From contig UQJY01000002.1 in NCBI GenBank assembly GCA_900541465.1, forward strand, positions 74,514-138,513: a stretch of 64,000 nt of DNA. Reading direction: 5' to 3'. This DNA comes from an uncultured Fusobacterium sp. Its GTDB lineage: Bacteria > Fusobacteriota > Fusobacteriia > Fusobacteriales > Fusobacteriaceae. Under the pieces are notes generated by a model. The model ran no database searches. It saw only the letters and a program-made list of their open reading frames with translations, and was not told the DNA's origin. The first letter of the stretch is position 1; each line of letters begins with the position of its first letter. Below are positions 17,123 to 26,024 of the stretch, in pieces. Position numbers and translations under genes: made by a program.

Positions 17123-18361
17123 ATGGGAGAAAATAAAAAACAAAGTATCTGGGAAGCATATAAATTTTCAATTATACTTCTTGGAGCAATATTTATAGGA
17201 AGTATCGTTGGTATTCAAATGGGAGAAAAGGCAACAGTGTTTAAGCCTTTTGGAGATTTATTTATAAACGGAATGTTTATGGTTGTTGTTCCTCTTGTTT
17301 TTGTAACAATAAGCAGTTCAATAGCAGGAATGAACGATATGAAAAGACTTGGAAAAATTTTAAAAACAATGCTTATCACTTTCATAGGAACAGGAATGGT
17401 TGCAGCTGTTTATGTATTTATAACAGTAAAAATATTCCCGCCAGCAGAGGGAGTTTCTCTTGCTATGCCTGCAGCAGAAGCATTAAAACCATTTCAGACA
17501 GGAGATCAGATAGTTGCAGCTATAACTGTTACAGATTTTCCTGAACTTATTTCAAGAAAAAATATGCTGCCGTTAATTATATTCTCAATTGTATTTGGTA
17601 TCTGTACAAATATGATAGGTGAAAAAGGAAAAGTTATTGCAAAAGGTCTTGATGCTTTATCAGAAGTTTTCTTAAAAATAGTAGGACTTTTAATGTACTA
17701 TGCCCCAATCGGATTAGGTGCATACTTTGCAGCTCTTATTGGTGAACACGGAAAAGAACTTTTAGGTTCTTATGCAAGAGCAATGGCAGTTTACTATCCA
17801 TTATGTTTAGTTTATATGTTTACAGCATTCCCTCTTTATGCTTGGATTTCTGGAGGAATGGAAGGTGTAAGAAGATTAAAATATGTAGTTTCTCCGGCTG
17901 TAACAGCAGTTGCGACTCAAAGCTCTATTGCAACACTTCCTGTAAACTTAGAAGCTTGTGAAAAAATTGGTGTGCCTAAAGATATAAGAGAAATTATTCT
18001 TCCAATCGGGGCAACAGCTCATATGGACGGAACAGTTTTAAGTTCAATCTTAAAAATTTCATTCCTTTTTGGAATTTTCCAAGTTCCGTTTGAAGGTATA
18101 GGAACTTATGCAAGTGCTTTACTTCTTTCAATAGCAGGAGGAGTTGTAATGTCAGGAGTTCCAGGAGGAGGACTTATCGGAGAAATGTTCATTGTTACAA
18201 TGTATGGATTCCCTGCAGAAGCATTCCCGATTATTGCAACAATAGGATATCTTGTTGACCCGTTTGCTACAATGATAAATGCAAGCGGTGACACAATAGC
18301 TTCAATGCTTGTAACAAGAGTTGTTGAAGGAAAAGACTGGTTAAAAAAACAGCTTTCTTAA
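17123..18361 (+). CDS. DAACS-family dicarboxylate/amino acid:cation symporter
   Basis: 412-residue inner-membrane symporter of the SLC1/GltP type with about eight helices and two re-entrant loops. Family marks include the serine-rich region TAVATQSSIATLP (HP1), PIGATAHMDGTVL and the substrate/sodium motif DPFATMINASGD. DAACS proteins carry glutamate/aspartate, dicarboxylates, serine/threonine or cystine. The sigma-54 promoter and partner glutaredoxin-like gene, plus the nearby sigma-54 cysteine operon, make cystine/cysteine a reasonable guess; the sequence alone does not decide. Confidence 0.85.
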   Translation: MGENKKQSIWEAYKFSIILLGAIFIGSIVGIQMGEKATVFKPFGDLFINGMFMVVVPLVFVTISSSIAGMNDMKRLGKILKTMLITFIGTGMVAAVYVFITVKIFPPAEGVSLAMPAAEALKPFQTGDQIVAAITVTDFPELISRKNMLPLIIFSIVFGICTNMIGEKGKVIAKGLDALSEVFLKIVGLLMYYAPIGLGAYFAALIGEHGKELLGSYARAMAVYYPLCLVYMFTAFPLYAWISGGMEGVRRLKYVVSPAVTAVATQSSIATLPVNLEACEKIGVPKDIREIILPIGATAHMDGTVLSSILKISFLFGIFQVPFEGIGTYASALLLSIAGGVVMSGVPGGGLIGEMFIVTMYGFPAEAFPIIATIGYLVDPFATMINASGDTIASMLVTRVVEGKDWLKKQLS

Positions 18362-18397
18362 ACCAAATTTAAAATAAAAATCAAAATCTCAAAAAAG

Positions 18398-18420
18398 TCA
18401 GGCAGAAAACAGATGCCTGA
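18398..18420 (+). terminator. Terminator after the DAACS symporter
   Basis: TCAGGCA / TGCCTGA stem with a 9-base loop, followed by eight Ts. Confidence 0.9.
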
Positions 18421-18526
18421 TTTTTTTTGTAAAATAATTTAAAATTACTTTGATTTTATTGAGCAGAAAAAGATATTATGATATAATAAAAAAGAATGTA
18501 AAAAATTTTTTTAGGAAGAGAACGCT

Positions 18527-19375
18527 GTGGATATAAGAGTACTTGAAAAAAATAAAAAAACAGGTTACATATTTTATGTGTCATACAGAGGAAGCGGATT
18601 TGATGCTTTTGATGAGATGGCAGGCAAAACAACTGTAAAAGGATATTTTAAAGAAATAATGAATTCACTTGGGTTTACATGGGCAAAGGGAATTCAGCAG
18701 GGAGGAAGAACAGATGCTAAAGTTAGTGGAAATAATTGTCTTTATGTCAGCAGTAATTTCACTGGAAATGTTCAAAAGATAATTTGTGATTTCAATGAAA
18801 AATCTGAGGGGAAAATGAAAATAACAGGATTTGATAAAACTTTTCCAAATTTAATTTTTCCAGATTATGTGGAGAAAAGAAAATATATTTACAGATACCC
18901 TCAGAAAAAAATTTCTAAATCTTTTGAAGAGATTAAAAAGTCTTGTGAAGAACTTACAGGAACTTATGATGTCTCAAGATTTACAGACACAAAGGGAGAA
19001 AAACTTAAAGAGCATATAAGAACAGTTGAAGTAAGTTTTGAAAACGGGGAGCTTATTTTTACAGGAAACTCTTTTATGCCGAAACAGGTAAGAATTATGA
19101 GCGGATATATACTTACAGGTGAAATGACAGCTCTTCCGGGAAAATATCTTACTCTTGAAAAAATATTTTTAAATGATGAAATTTTAAAAAATATTTTTAT
19201 TGAAGAAAAAAATTTAAAAATTGAAAATGTGGAAAGAATAAAAAGAACAAAAGATGGTTCTTTTTATATTTTTTATGTGTCTGAAGATAAAAAAGGGGAA
19301 GTTATAGGAAAAAACGGCAAGAATATAAAAAGACTGAGAAAAGAACTTGGAACTGTTATTGTGAGGGAAATATGA
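18527..19375 (+). CDS. TruA-like pseudouridine synthase with C-terminal KH motif
   Basis: 282 residues. The first 200 residues resemble TruA: the catalytic Asp63 in GGRTDAKVSGN, the KRKYIYRYP segment with the conserved Tyr, and FMPKQVRIMSGYIL near the end of the fold. Unlike standard TruA the protein continues into a KH-type signature (VIGKNGKNIKRL, GxxG at 261-264), which would add RNA binding. It is divergent enough from housekeeping TruA that a different RNA target is likely (inference). Start is GTG 18527 after AGGAAGAG. The next gene overlaps its stop by 4 bases. Confidence 0.75.
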   Translation: MDIRVLEKNKKTGYIFYVSYRGSGFDAFDEMAGKTTVKGYFKEIMNSLGFTWAKGIQQGGRTDAKVSGNNCLYVSSNFTGNVQKIICDFNEKSEGKMKITGFDKTFPNLIFPDYVEKRKYIYRYPQKKISKSFEEIKKSCEELTGTYDVSRFTDTKGEKLKEHIRTVEVSFENGELIFTGNSFMPKQVRIMSGYILTGEMTALPGKYLTLEKIFLNDEILKNIFIEEKNLKIENVERIKRTKDGSFYIFYVSEDKKGEVIGKNGKNIKRLRKELGTVIVREI

Positions 19376-19794
19376 TTACTGCCAGAATAAAACAGGGGCT
19401 TCTTTTTCTTTTTGGAAAATATCATAAAGAGAATGATATTTTGGTGAAAAAAGTTTTATCTTGTGACGAATTTAATATTTTTGATAAAATGAGTGAGTAT
19501 GATAAAATTCACTCTTTTAATTTATACAAACTTGTAAAAGAAGATGAGATTTTAAAAGATGATAAGAATTATTTAAAACTTGCACTTCTTCACGACTGCG
19601 GAAAAGAAGATTATTCTCTTTTTAAAAGAGTAAAAAAAGTTATTATTGGTGATAAGCAGATAGAAAAGCACCCTTATAAATCTTTTGAAAAATTAAAAAA
19701 AATAAATTTAGAGGTTGCAGAACTTGCACTAAATCACCACACTGAAACAGAAAATATAAAAATGAAAAAGTTTCAAATTTTAGATGATAAATAG
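19372..19794 (+). CDS. HD-domain protein
   Basis: 140-residue protein with an HD-type metal motif: LLHDCGKEDYSLFKR at about 63-77 and a later NHHTETE histidine pair, as in small HD-superfamily phosphohydrolases. The usual first His of the signature is probably in the KIHSFNLYKL region. Start ATG overlaps the TruA-KH stop (ATGA), and the radical SAM gene begins 8 bases after its stop, so all three are translated from one message. Substrate unknown; nucleotide or phosphodiester hydrolysis is the family norm. Confidence 0.7.
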   Translation: MITARIKQGLLFLFGKYHKENDILVKKVLSCDEFNIFDKMSEYDKIHSFNLYKLVKEDEILKDDKNYLKLALLHDCGKEDYSLFKRVKKVIIGDKQIEKHPYKSFEKLKKINLEVAELALNHHTETENIKMKKFQILDDK

Positions 19795-19802
19795 GAGAAA
19801 TA

Positions 19803-21569
19803 ATGAAAGTAAATATTGATAAATATCTGCTGGCTGTTGAAAAGCCGGCACAATACTTAGGAAATGAGATAAACAGCTATCATAAAACAGATTACAAAGC
19901 AAGTATGTGTCTGTTTTTCCCTGATGTATATGAAGTTGGAATGTCAAATCTTGGAATAAGAATTTTGTATTCTCTTATGAACCAAGTTGAAGGATTTTCT
20001 CTTGAAAGAGGATTTATTCCTTTTGATGATATGGAAGAAATAATGAGAAGAGACAATATTCCAATGTTTTCTCTTGAAAGCAAAAAAGAATTAAAAGATT
20101 TTGATATAGTGGGATTTTCTCTTTCTTATGAAATGTGTTATCCAAATATGCTAAATGCTTTAGAGCTTGCAGGAATTCCAATAAGAAGAGAGGATAGAGA
20201 CGAAACTCACCCTCTTATTATGGCAGGTGGAACTTGTGTAATGAATCCTGCTCCTCTTAAAAAGTTTGTGGACTTTTTAGTTGTGGGAGACGGGGAAGAA
20301 ACAATGACAGAGCTTGCAAGAATTTTTGTTGAGATTGAGGGAAAATCAAAAGAGGAAAGATTAAGAGCAATTGAGCATCTTGAGGGTGTATATATTCCAG
20401 CTTTCCATGACGGGAAAAAGAAAATAAGAAGAGCAATTTTAAAAGATATAAATAATTCAAAAATGTATGAAAATCAGCTTGTTCCATATATAGCAATAGT
20501 ACATGACAGAGCTTCTGTGGAAATTCAAAGAGGCTGCACAAGAGGGTGCAGGTTCTGTCAGGCGGGAATGGTTTACAGACCTGTGAGGGAAAGAAGTCTT
20601 GAAAATAATATAAAACTTATAGACTCTATGCTTTCAAGCACAGGGTATTCTGAAATTTCTCTTTCATCTTTAAGCAGCAGCGACTATACAAATATTGATA
20701 CTCTTTTAAAAACATTACAGGAAAAATATAAAGATGATAATATTGGAATTTCTCTTCCGTCACTTAGAATGAATCCGCATTCTGTAAGAGTTGCCGAGCA
20801 GATAAGCGGAGGAAAAAGAACAGGATTTACTTTTGCTCCAGAAGCCGGTTCTCAAAGAATGAGAGATGTAATAAATAAAGGTGTAGAAGAACATGAGATT
20901 TTAGAGACAGCTGTTGAAGCAGTAAAAGCAGGCTGGGTAAGTCTTAAATTTTATTTTATGATTGGACTTCCCTTTGAAACTATGGAAGATGTAAAAGGAA
21001 TTTATGACCTTGCTAAAAAAGTAATCGGACTTTGCAGACCAATAAATAAAAGAATAAATATTACAGTAAGTGTTTCAAACTTTATTCCAAAACCTCACAC
21101 TCCTTATGAATGGTGCAAGCAGATGAGCATGGAAGAAATGGAAGAAAAACATGCTTATTTAAAAGAGCTTTTTGCAGGGCTTAAAGGTGTGGCTCTTAAA
21201 ATTCACCCTCCTAAAAAATCTTATCTTGAAGGATTTATTTCAAGAGGAGATGAAAGAACAGGAGACCTTATTGAGCTTGCATTTAAAAAAGGAGTTAAAT
21301 TAGACGATTACAGAGATAACTTTAATCTTTGGATGGAAGCAATGGCAGAACTTGGAATAACTCCAGAAGAATATCTTGGAGAAAGAGATATTGATGCAGA
21401 ACTTCCATGGGATATTATTGATGTTGGAGTTTCAAAAGAGTTTTTCAAAAGAGAACTTAAAAAATCAGAAGAAGCTGCTCTTTCTCATGACTGCAGAAAA
21501 GGCTGTCTTGGATGCGGAATGAGAAGAATAGTTCCAGAGTGTGGAAATTTGACAACAACTAAAGAATAA
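19803..21569 (+). CDS. Radical SAM protein, TIGR03960-like (B12-binding-type N-terminus)
   Basis: 588 residues. An N-terminal cobalamin-binding-like region (about 10-230, with [20 protein letters not shown] and [12 protein letters not shown]) precedes the radical SAM core, whose cluster motif is C245-TRG-C249-RF-C252. The C-terminus carries another cysteine set ([12 protein letters not shown]). This matches the TIGR03960 group, whose reaction is unknown to me; relatives are encoded near ribosome or RNase genes. It is coupled to the TruA-KH and HD genes upstream, which hints at RNA modification (inference). ung follows 14 bases later. Confidence 0.8.
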   Translation: MKVNIDKYLLAVEKPAQYLGNEINSYHKTDYKASMCLFFPDVYEVGMSNLGIRILYSLMNQVEGFSLERGFIPFDDMEEIMRRDNIPMFSLESKKELKDFDIVGFSLSYEMCYPNMLNALELAGIPIRREDRDETHPLIMAGGTCVMNPAPLKKFVDFLVVGDGEETMTELARIFVEIEGKSKEERLRAIEHLEGVYIPAFHDGKKKIRRAILKDINNSKMYENQLVPYIAIVHDRASVEIQRGCTRGCRFCQAGMVYRPVRERSLENNIKLIDSMLSSTGYSEISLSSLSSSDYTNIDTLLKTLQEKYKDDNIGISLPSLRMNPHSVRVAEQISGGKRTGFTFAPEAGSQRMRDVINKGVEEHEILETAVEAVKAGWVSLKFYFMIGLPFETMEDVKGIYDLAKKVIGLCRPINKRINITVSVSNFIPKPHTPYEWCKQMSMEEMEEKHAYLKELFAGLKGVALKIHPPKKSYLEGFISRGDERTGDLIELAFKKGVKLDDYRDNFNLWMEAMAELGITPEEYLGERDIDAELPWDIIDVGVSKEFFKRELKKSEEAALSHDCRKGCLGCGMRRIVPECGNLTTTKE

Positions 21570-21583
21570 TTGGAGGAATTTTT

Positions 21584-22258
21584 ATGGTTAACTTAGGAAA
21601 TGACTGGGACGAACTTTTAAAAGATGAGTTTGAAAAAGAATATTACAAAGAACTTAGAAAATTTTTAGTCAGTGAATACAGAACTCATATTATTCACCCT
21701 GATATGAATGATATTTTTTCAGCTTTAAAAGTGTCAAGCTATGCTGATACCAAAATTCTTCTTCTTGGACAGGACCCTTATCATGGAGAGGGACAGGCTC
21801 ATGGAATGGCATTTTCTGTAAAACCCGGTGTTCCTGCACCTCCATCTTTGAGAAATATGTATAAAGAATTGAGAGATGAGCTTGGCTGTACAATTCCAAA
21901 TAACGGATATTTAATGCCGTGGGCAGAGCAGGGAATACTTCTTCTAAATACGGCTCTTACTGTAAGAGACGGGCAGGCGAATTCACATCAGGGAAAAGGC
22001 TGGGAAATTTTTACAGATAAAATAATAGAACTTTTAAACGAAAAAGATGACCCTGTGATTTTTATTCTTTGGGGAAATAATGCCAAAAGTAAAAAAAGAC
22101 TTATAACAAATCCAAAACATTTTATTCTTGAGGGGGTTCACCCAAGTCCTCTTTCAGCAAGCAGGGGATTTTTTGGCTGCGGTCACTTTAAAAAAGTAAA
22201 TGAAATTTTAAAATCACTTGGTAAAAAAGAGATAGACTGGCAGATTCCAAATATTTAA
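21584..22258 (+). CDS. ung: Uracil-DNA glycosylase
   Basis: 224-residue family 1 uracil-DNA glycosylase, removing uracil from DNA to start base excision repair. Catalytic water-activating Asp64 is in [16 protein letters not shown] and the His loop is [17 protein letters not shown]. Length and motifs are standard. Last gene of the four-gene run beginning at 18527; the terminator follows at once. Confidence 0.97.
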   Translation: MVNLGNDWDELLKDEFEKEYYKELRKFLVSEYRTHIIHPDMNDIFSALKVSSYADTKILLLGQDPYHGEGQAHGMAFSVKPGVPAPPSLRNMYKELRDELGCTIPNNGYLMPWAEQGILLLNTALTVRDGQANSHQGKGWEIFTDKIIELLNEKDDPVIFILWGNNAKSKKRLITNPKHFILEGVHPSPLSASRGFFGCGHFKKVNEILKSLGKKEIDWQIPNI

Positions 22259-22266
22259 AAAAATAA

Positions 22267-22314
22267 AAAATGGAGCAGTATAAATTTATTTTTAATTTAT
22301 ATTGTTCCATTTTT
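22267..22314. terminator. Bidirectional terminator (ung / XRE-cupin regulator)
   Basis: Long stem AAAATGGAGCAGTATAAATT against AATTTATATTGTTCCATTTT with G-U pairs, T-rich on the right, A-rich on the left, between convergent genes. Confidence 0.85.
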
Positions 22315-22329
22315 CTTTTGAAATAGATA

Positions 22330-22887
22330 TTAAAATTCAGGAGGAGTGACTGCAAACATTATTACAGCTTCATTTTCTCCAAGATTTGTCCATTTGTGAG
22401 GTTTTAGTGCTGGAATATGTACTGAATCTCCTTGTTCCATAACGGCTGATTGATTTTCTATTGTGATTTTTACTTTTCCTCTTAAAAGAACAGCAATTTC
22501 TTCTCCTTTATGTGCTTTAGGTTCAACAGAAGTTTCGCTTCCATTCTTTTTTAAAACCATTTTCATACATTCAAGAGCAGTATCTACATCTGGAGATAAA
22601 AGTTCATATGTAATATTTTTTGAACCCATAATTTTTCTGTTTTCTTTTTTTAAAATTGAAATATTATTTTCTTCTTTATCAGGTTCCATAAAAAATTTGA
22701 ATAAAGGCACATCTAAAACATGAGCAATTTCTCTTATTGTATTTAAAGAGGGGTTGGCAGTTCCTTTTTCTATCTGGCTTAGCATAGAAGAAGATATACC
22801 GCATTTTTCTGCTACTTCTTTAAGCATGATTCCTTTACTTATTCTTATATTTTTAATAATATTTCCAACATTAATTTCTTTGTTCAT
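22330..22887 (-). CDS. XRE-family regulator with C-terminal cupin domain
   Basis: 185 residues: an N-terminal helix-turn-helix (about 10-65; KEVAEKCGISSSMLSQIEKG, then NPSLNTIREIA) and a cupin effector domain (about 115-180; AHKGEEIAVLLRGKVKITIE, IPALKPHKWTN). Such regulators commonly sense small metabolites such as amino acids. It is transcribed divergently from the D-serine operon across a 379-base gap holding two identical 20-base repeats, so it is the likely regulator of that operon. Confidence 0.85.
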   Translation of the reverse strand: MNKEINVGNIIKNIRISKGIMLKEVAEKCGISSSMLSQIEKGTANPSLNTIREIAHVLDVPLFKFFMEPDKEENNISILKKENRKIMGSKNITYELLSPDVDTALECMKMVLKKNGSETSVEPKAHKGEEIAVLLRGKVKITIENQSAVMEQGDSVHIPALKPHKWTNLGENEAVIMFAVTPPEF

Positions 22888-22962
22888 ATATACTAACCTT
22901 TCTTTAAAATTATTCTAGTTTAATTATACACGAAAAAGTAAAAAAAATTAAACACATAATTT

Positions 22963-23015
22963 AAAATTAATTTATATTAAATAATTTCACTGATAAAAAT
23001 TAATTTATATTAAAT
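22963..23015. repeat. Two identical 20-base direct repeats in the regulator/dsdX gap
   Basis: AAAATTAATTTATATTAAAT occurs at 22963-22982 and again at 22996-23015, start-to-start distance 33 bases (about three helical turns). They lie upstream of the dsdX -35 element, so they are candidate binding sites for the XRE-cupin regulator. The sequence is low-complexity AT, so chance duplication is possible. Confidence 0.5.
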
Positions 23016-23031
23016 TTTTTAAAAATAGATA

Positions 23032-23060
23032 TTGACAGATTTGTTCTTTAAAATTATAAT
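23032..23060 (+). promoter_or_regulatory. Consensus sigma-70 promoter of the D-serine operon
   Basis: TTGACA (23032-23037), 17-base spacer, TATAAT (23055-23060): perfect consensus. A 16-base palindrome TTATAATTAATTATAA (23054-23069) overlaps the -10. The untranslated leader of about 200 bases to 23266 is AT-rich and holds no ORF or riboswitch I recognise. Confidence 0.8.
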
Positions 23061-23266
23061 TAATTATAAAAGAGAACATAAAAGTTAAAATACATATATA
23101 AAAATAAAATTTTATTTAAATATAGTTCAATATAATTTAATTTTTATTTAATGGAATTTTAAAAAATAATTAAATAAAATTTAATTTTGATCAATGGATA
23201 TATAAAATTTATTAGAACATAATTAGATTTACATAAATAAATATTTTATTAATTTGGAGGTATGTT

Positions 23267-24625
23267 ATGAGTTCAGCTTTTATTGTTACAACTATTATTT
23301 TATCAATAGCTCTATTGATATTTTTAACAGTTAAGGTAAAACTTCACCCATTTTTTGCTTTAACTATCAGTGCATTCTTTTTCGGTCTTGTGGCAGGACA
23401 CTCTGTTCCTGAAATTATAGGAGCATATTCAAATGGTCTTGGTGGAACGATTGCAGGTATAGGTGTTGTTATAGCTATCGGTACAGTAATGGGAGCATTA
23501 CTTGAACACAGTGGTGCAGCAGAAACAATGGCAGATACTATTTTAAAAATAACAGGAAAGAAAAATGCAGATATTGGTCTTGCTGTAACAGGATATTTTG
23601 TTTCAATTCCTGTTTTCTGTGACTCAGCTTTTGTTCTTTTATCACCTCTTGCAAGAAGAATGAGTAAAGATTCTGGAACAAGTATGACTACAATGGCAGT
23701 AGCTCTTGCAATGGGGCTTCATGCAACACATATGTTAGTTCCTCCTACTCCTGGACCTCTTGCTGTTGCTGGAATTTTAGGTTCAAATCTTGGAATGGTA
23801 ATTCTTCTAGGAATGTTGGTTTCAATTCCTGTAACAATAGTTGCAATTATAGCAGGAAGATATTTTGGTAAAAAATATTTCTTTTTACCTCAATTAGAAT
23901 CAGCAGAAGAAATAGCTAAAGAAGTTGGAGATAAAAAACTTCCTTCACCTTTAATGAGTTTTCTTCCAATTTTATTACCAATATTCTTAATGCTTTTAAG
24001 AACTGTGGCAACTCTTGAATCAGCTCCTTTAGGAAAAGGAACTTTCTATAATATAGCAGATGCTTTGGGACAGACAATAGTGGCTCTGTTTATAGGATTA
24101 ATAATAGCATTCTTTACATATAAATCAGTTCATCCAGATGATAAAGAAGTATGGACATTTGACGGAATATTTGGTGAAGCATTAAAAACAGCAGGTCAGA
24201 TAGTTTTAATAGTTGGTGCTGGAGGAGCTTTTGCAACAGTTTTAAGATTATCAAATCTTCAAGAAATAGTAATGAATACTTTTGCAGGACTTTCTGTTGG
24301 AATTATAGTTCCTTATATTATAGGAGCAATATTCAGAACTGCTATAGGTTCTGGAACAGTAGGAATGATTACAGCAGCTTCAATGCTTGTGCCTTTAATT
24401 GATGTATTAGGATTTAATTCTCCAATAGGTCTTGTAATTGCAATGCTTGCTTGTGCAGCTGGTGGATTTATGGTATTCCATGGTAATGATGATTTCTTCT
24501 GGGTAATAACATCAACTTCAGGAATGAAGCCAGAAGTTTCATATAAAGTATTTCCAATAATAAGCGTGTTCCAATCTTTAACAGCACTTTTATGTGTATA
24601 TATTTTAAAAATTTTATTCTTATGA
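23267..24625 (+). CDS. dsdX: GntP-family permease, DsdX-like
   Basis: 452-residue inner-membrane permease with about 12-14 hydrophobic segments. GntP-family motifs include GIGVVIAIGTVMGALLE, PVFCDSAFVLLSPLARR, HATHMLVPPTPGPLAVAG and FRTAIGSGTVGMITAASM. The family carries gluconate and related acids, and includes the D-serine transporter DsdX. D-serine is preferred here because dsdA follows 38 bases downstream. Good GGAGG site at the start. Confidence 0.8.
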   Translation: MSSAFIVTTIILSIALLIFLTVKVKLHPFFALTISAFFFGLVAGHSVPEIIGAYSNGLGGTIAGIGVVIAIGTVMGALLEHSGAAETMADTILKITGKKNADIGLAVTGYFVSIPVFCDSAFVLLSPLARRMSKDSGTSMTTMAVALAMGLHATHMLVPPTPGPLAVAGILGSNLGMVILLGMLVSIPVTIVAIIAGRYFGKKYFFLPQLESAEEIAKEVGDKKLPSPLMSFLPILLPIFLMLLRTVATLESAPLGKGTFYNIADALGQTIVALFIGLIIAFFTYKSVHPDDKEVWTFDGIFGEALKTAGQIVLIVGAGGAFATVLRLSNLQEIVMNTFAGLSVGIIVPYIIGAIFRTAIGSGTVGMITAASMLVPLIDVLGFNSPIGLVIAMLACAAGGFMVFHGNDDFFWVITSTSGMKPEVSYKVFPIISVFQSLTALLCVYILKILFL

Positions 24626-24663
24626 CAAATTTAAGAGAAAATTAAAGTAAAAAGGAGATAAAA

Positions 24664-25992
24664 ATGAATATAGAAGAATTAATGAAATATAGAAATGAAA
24701 CTGTAAGAAAAATAGCAGGAATGGAAGAACTTGTATGGATAAATCCAAAAGAAATGAATTATTCAGAATATGAAAAAAATCTTCCTGTATCAGATGAAGA
24801 ATTAAAAGATGCAGAAGAACGTCTTGCAAGATTTGCTCCGTTTATTAAAAAAGTTTTCCCAGAAACAGCAGAAACAAACGGAATAATAGAATCACCTTTG
24901 GAACCAATTTTTTCTATGCAGAAAGAATTAGAAAAAATATACGAAACAGAAATTCCTGGAAAATTATATCTTAAAATGGACAGCCATCTTCCTGTTGCAG
25001 GTTCTGTAAAAGCAAGAGGGGGAGTTTATGAAGTTTTAAAACACGCTGAAGAACTTGCTATGGAAGCTGGAATGCTTTCTGTAACTGATGATTATTCAAT
25101 TTTAGCTGATGAAAAATTTAAAAAGTTTTTCTCAGGATATAAGGTTCAGGTTGGTTCAACAGGAAATTTAGGACTTAGTATAGGAATAACAAGTGCGGCT
25201 CTTGGTTTTGAAGTAATTGTCCATATGTCAGCAGATGCAAAGCAGTGGAAAAAAGATATGCTTAGATCAAAAGGTGTTACTGTTATAGAATATGCAGATG
25301 ACTATGGAAAAGCTGTTGAAGAGGGAAGAAAAAGTTCAGATGCAGATCCTAAGAGTTATTTTGTAGATGATGAAAAATCAATGAATCTTTTCTTAGGATA
25401 TACTGTTGCAGCTTCAAGAATGAAAAAACAATTTGATGAAAAAGGAATAGTTATAGATAAAGAACATCCGCTTCTTGTTTATATTCCCTGCGGAGTAGGA
25501 GGAGCTCCTGGAGGAGTTGCTTATGGAATAAAAAGAATATTTAAGGAAAATGCTTATGTATTCTTTGTAGAGCCTACACTTGCTCCATGTATGGTGCTTG
25601 GAATGGCAACAGAACTTCATGAAAATATTTGTGTTCGTGATTTAGGAATTTATGGTCTTACTCATGCTGACGGACTTGCAGTCGGAAGAGCTTCAGGACT
25701 TGTTTCAAAAATTATGGACCCAATCTTAAGCGGAATATTTACACTTGAAGATTATAAACTTTATGATTATTTAAGAATTTTAAACAGTTCTGAAAATAAA
25801 AGAATAGAACCATCTTCATGTGCTGCATTTGAAGGACCTGTTACTCTTATGAAATATGAAACAAGCAGAAAATATGTTGAAGAAAAAATTGGAAAAAATA
25901 TAGAAAATGCTTATCATATATGCTGGGCAACAGGAGGAAGAATGGTTCCTCAAGAGGATATGGAAAAATTCTTGAATACTTATTTAAAATAA
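24664..25992 (+). CDS. dsdA: D-serine ammonia-lyase
   Basis: 442-residue fold-type II PLP enzyme converting D-serine to pyruvate and ammonia. The PLP lysine is K116 in VAGSVKARGGVYEVL; the phosphate-binding loop is VGSTGNLGLSIGI; and VGGAPGGVAYGIK is also typical. Length matches E. coli DsdA. It follows the DsdX-like permease and precedes a second, unrelated D-amino-acid enzyme. Confidence 0.95.
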   Translation: MNIEELMKYRNETVRKIAGMEELVWINPKEMNYSEYEKNLPVSDEELKDAEERLARFAPFIKKVFPETAETNGIIESPLEPIFSMQKELEKIYETEIPGKLYLKMDSHLPVAGSVKARGGVYEVLKHAEELAMEAGMLSVTDDYSILADEKFKKFFSGYKVQVGSTGNLGLSIGITSAALGFEVIVHMSADAKQWKKDMLRSKGVTVIEYADDYGKAVEEGRKSSDADPKSYFVDDEKSMNLFLGYTVAASRMKKQFDEKGIVIDKEHPLLVYIPCGVGGAPGGVAYGIKRIFKENAYVFFVEPTLAPCMVLGMATELHENICVRDLGIYGLTHADGLAVGRASGLVSKIMDPILSGIFTLEDYKLYDYLRILNSSENKRIEPSSCAAFEGPVTLMKYETSRKYVEEKIGKNIENAYHICWATGGRMVPQEDMEKFLNTYLK

Positions 25993-26024
25993 TATTTTTA
26001 AATAACAGTAAATGGAGGATAAAA

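Noticed and set aside
14376..18420. Genomic island or transposon carrying the ars genes
   Set aside because: No integrase, IS, flanking repeats or clear base-composition change around the ars genes; the flanking sigma-54 loci suggest at most a simple insertion.
22963..23015. CRISPR-like direct repeats
   Set aside because: Only two copies, with a 13-base gap of AT-rich sequence and no cas genes; treated as candidate operator sites.
23068..23266. Riboswitch in the dsdX leader
   Set aside because: About 200 bases but almost pure A/T, with no conserved core motif or terminator/antiterminator pair that I can see.
25920..26024. N-terminal extension of the DSD1-like enzyme into dsdA
   Set aside because: It overlaps dsdA coding sequence, and the ribosome site GGAGGAT is directly before ATG 26025.
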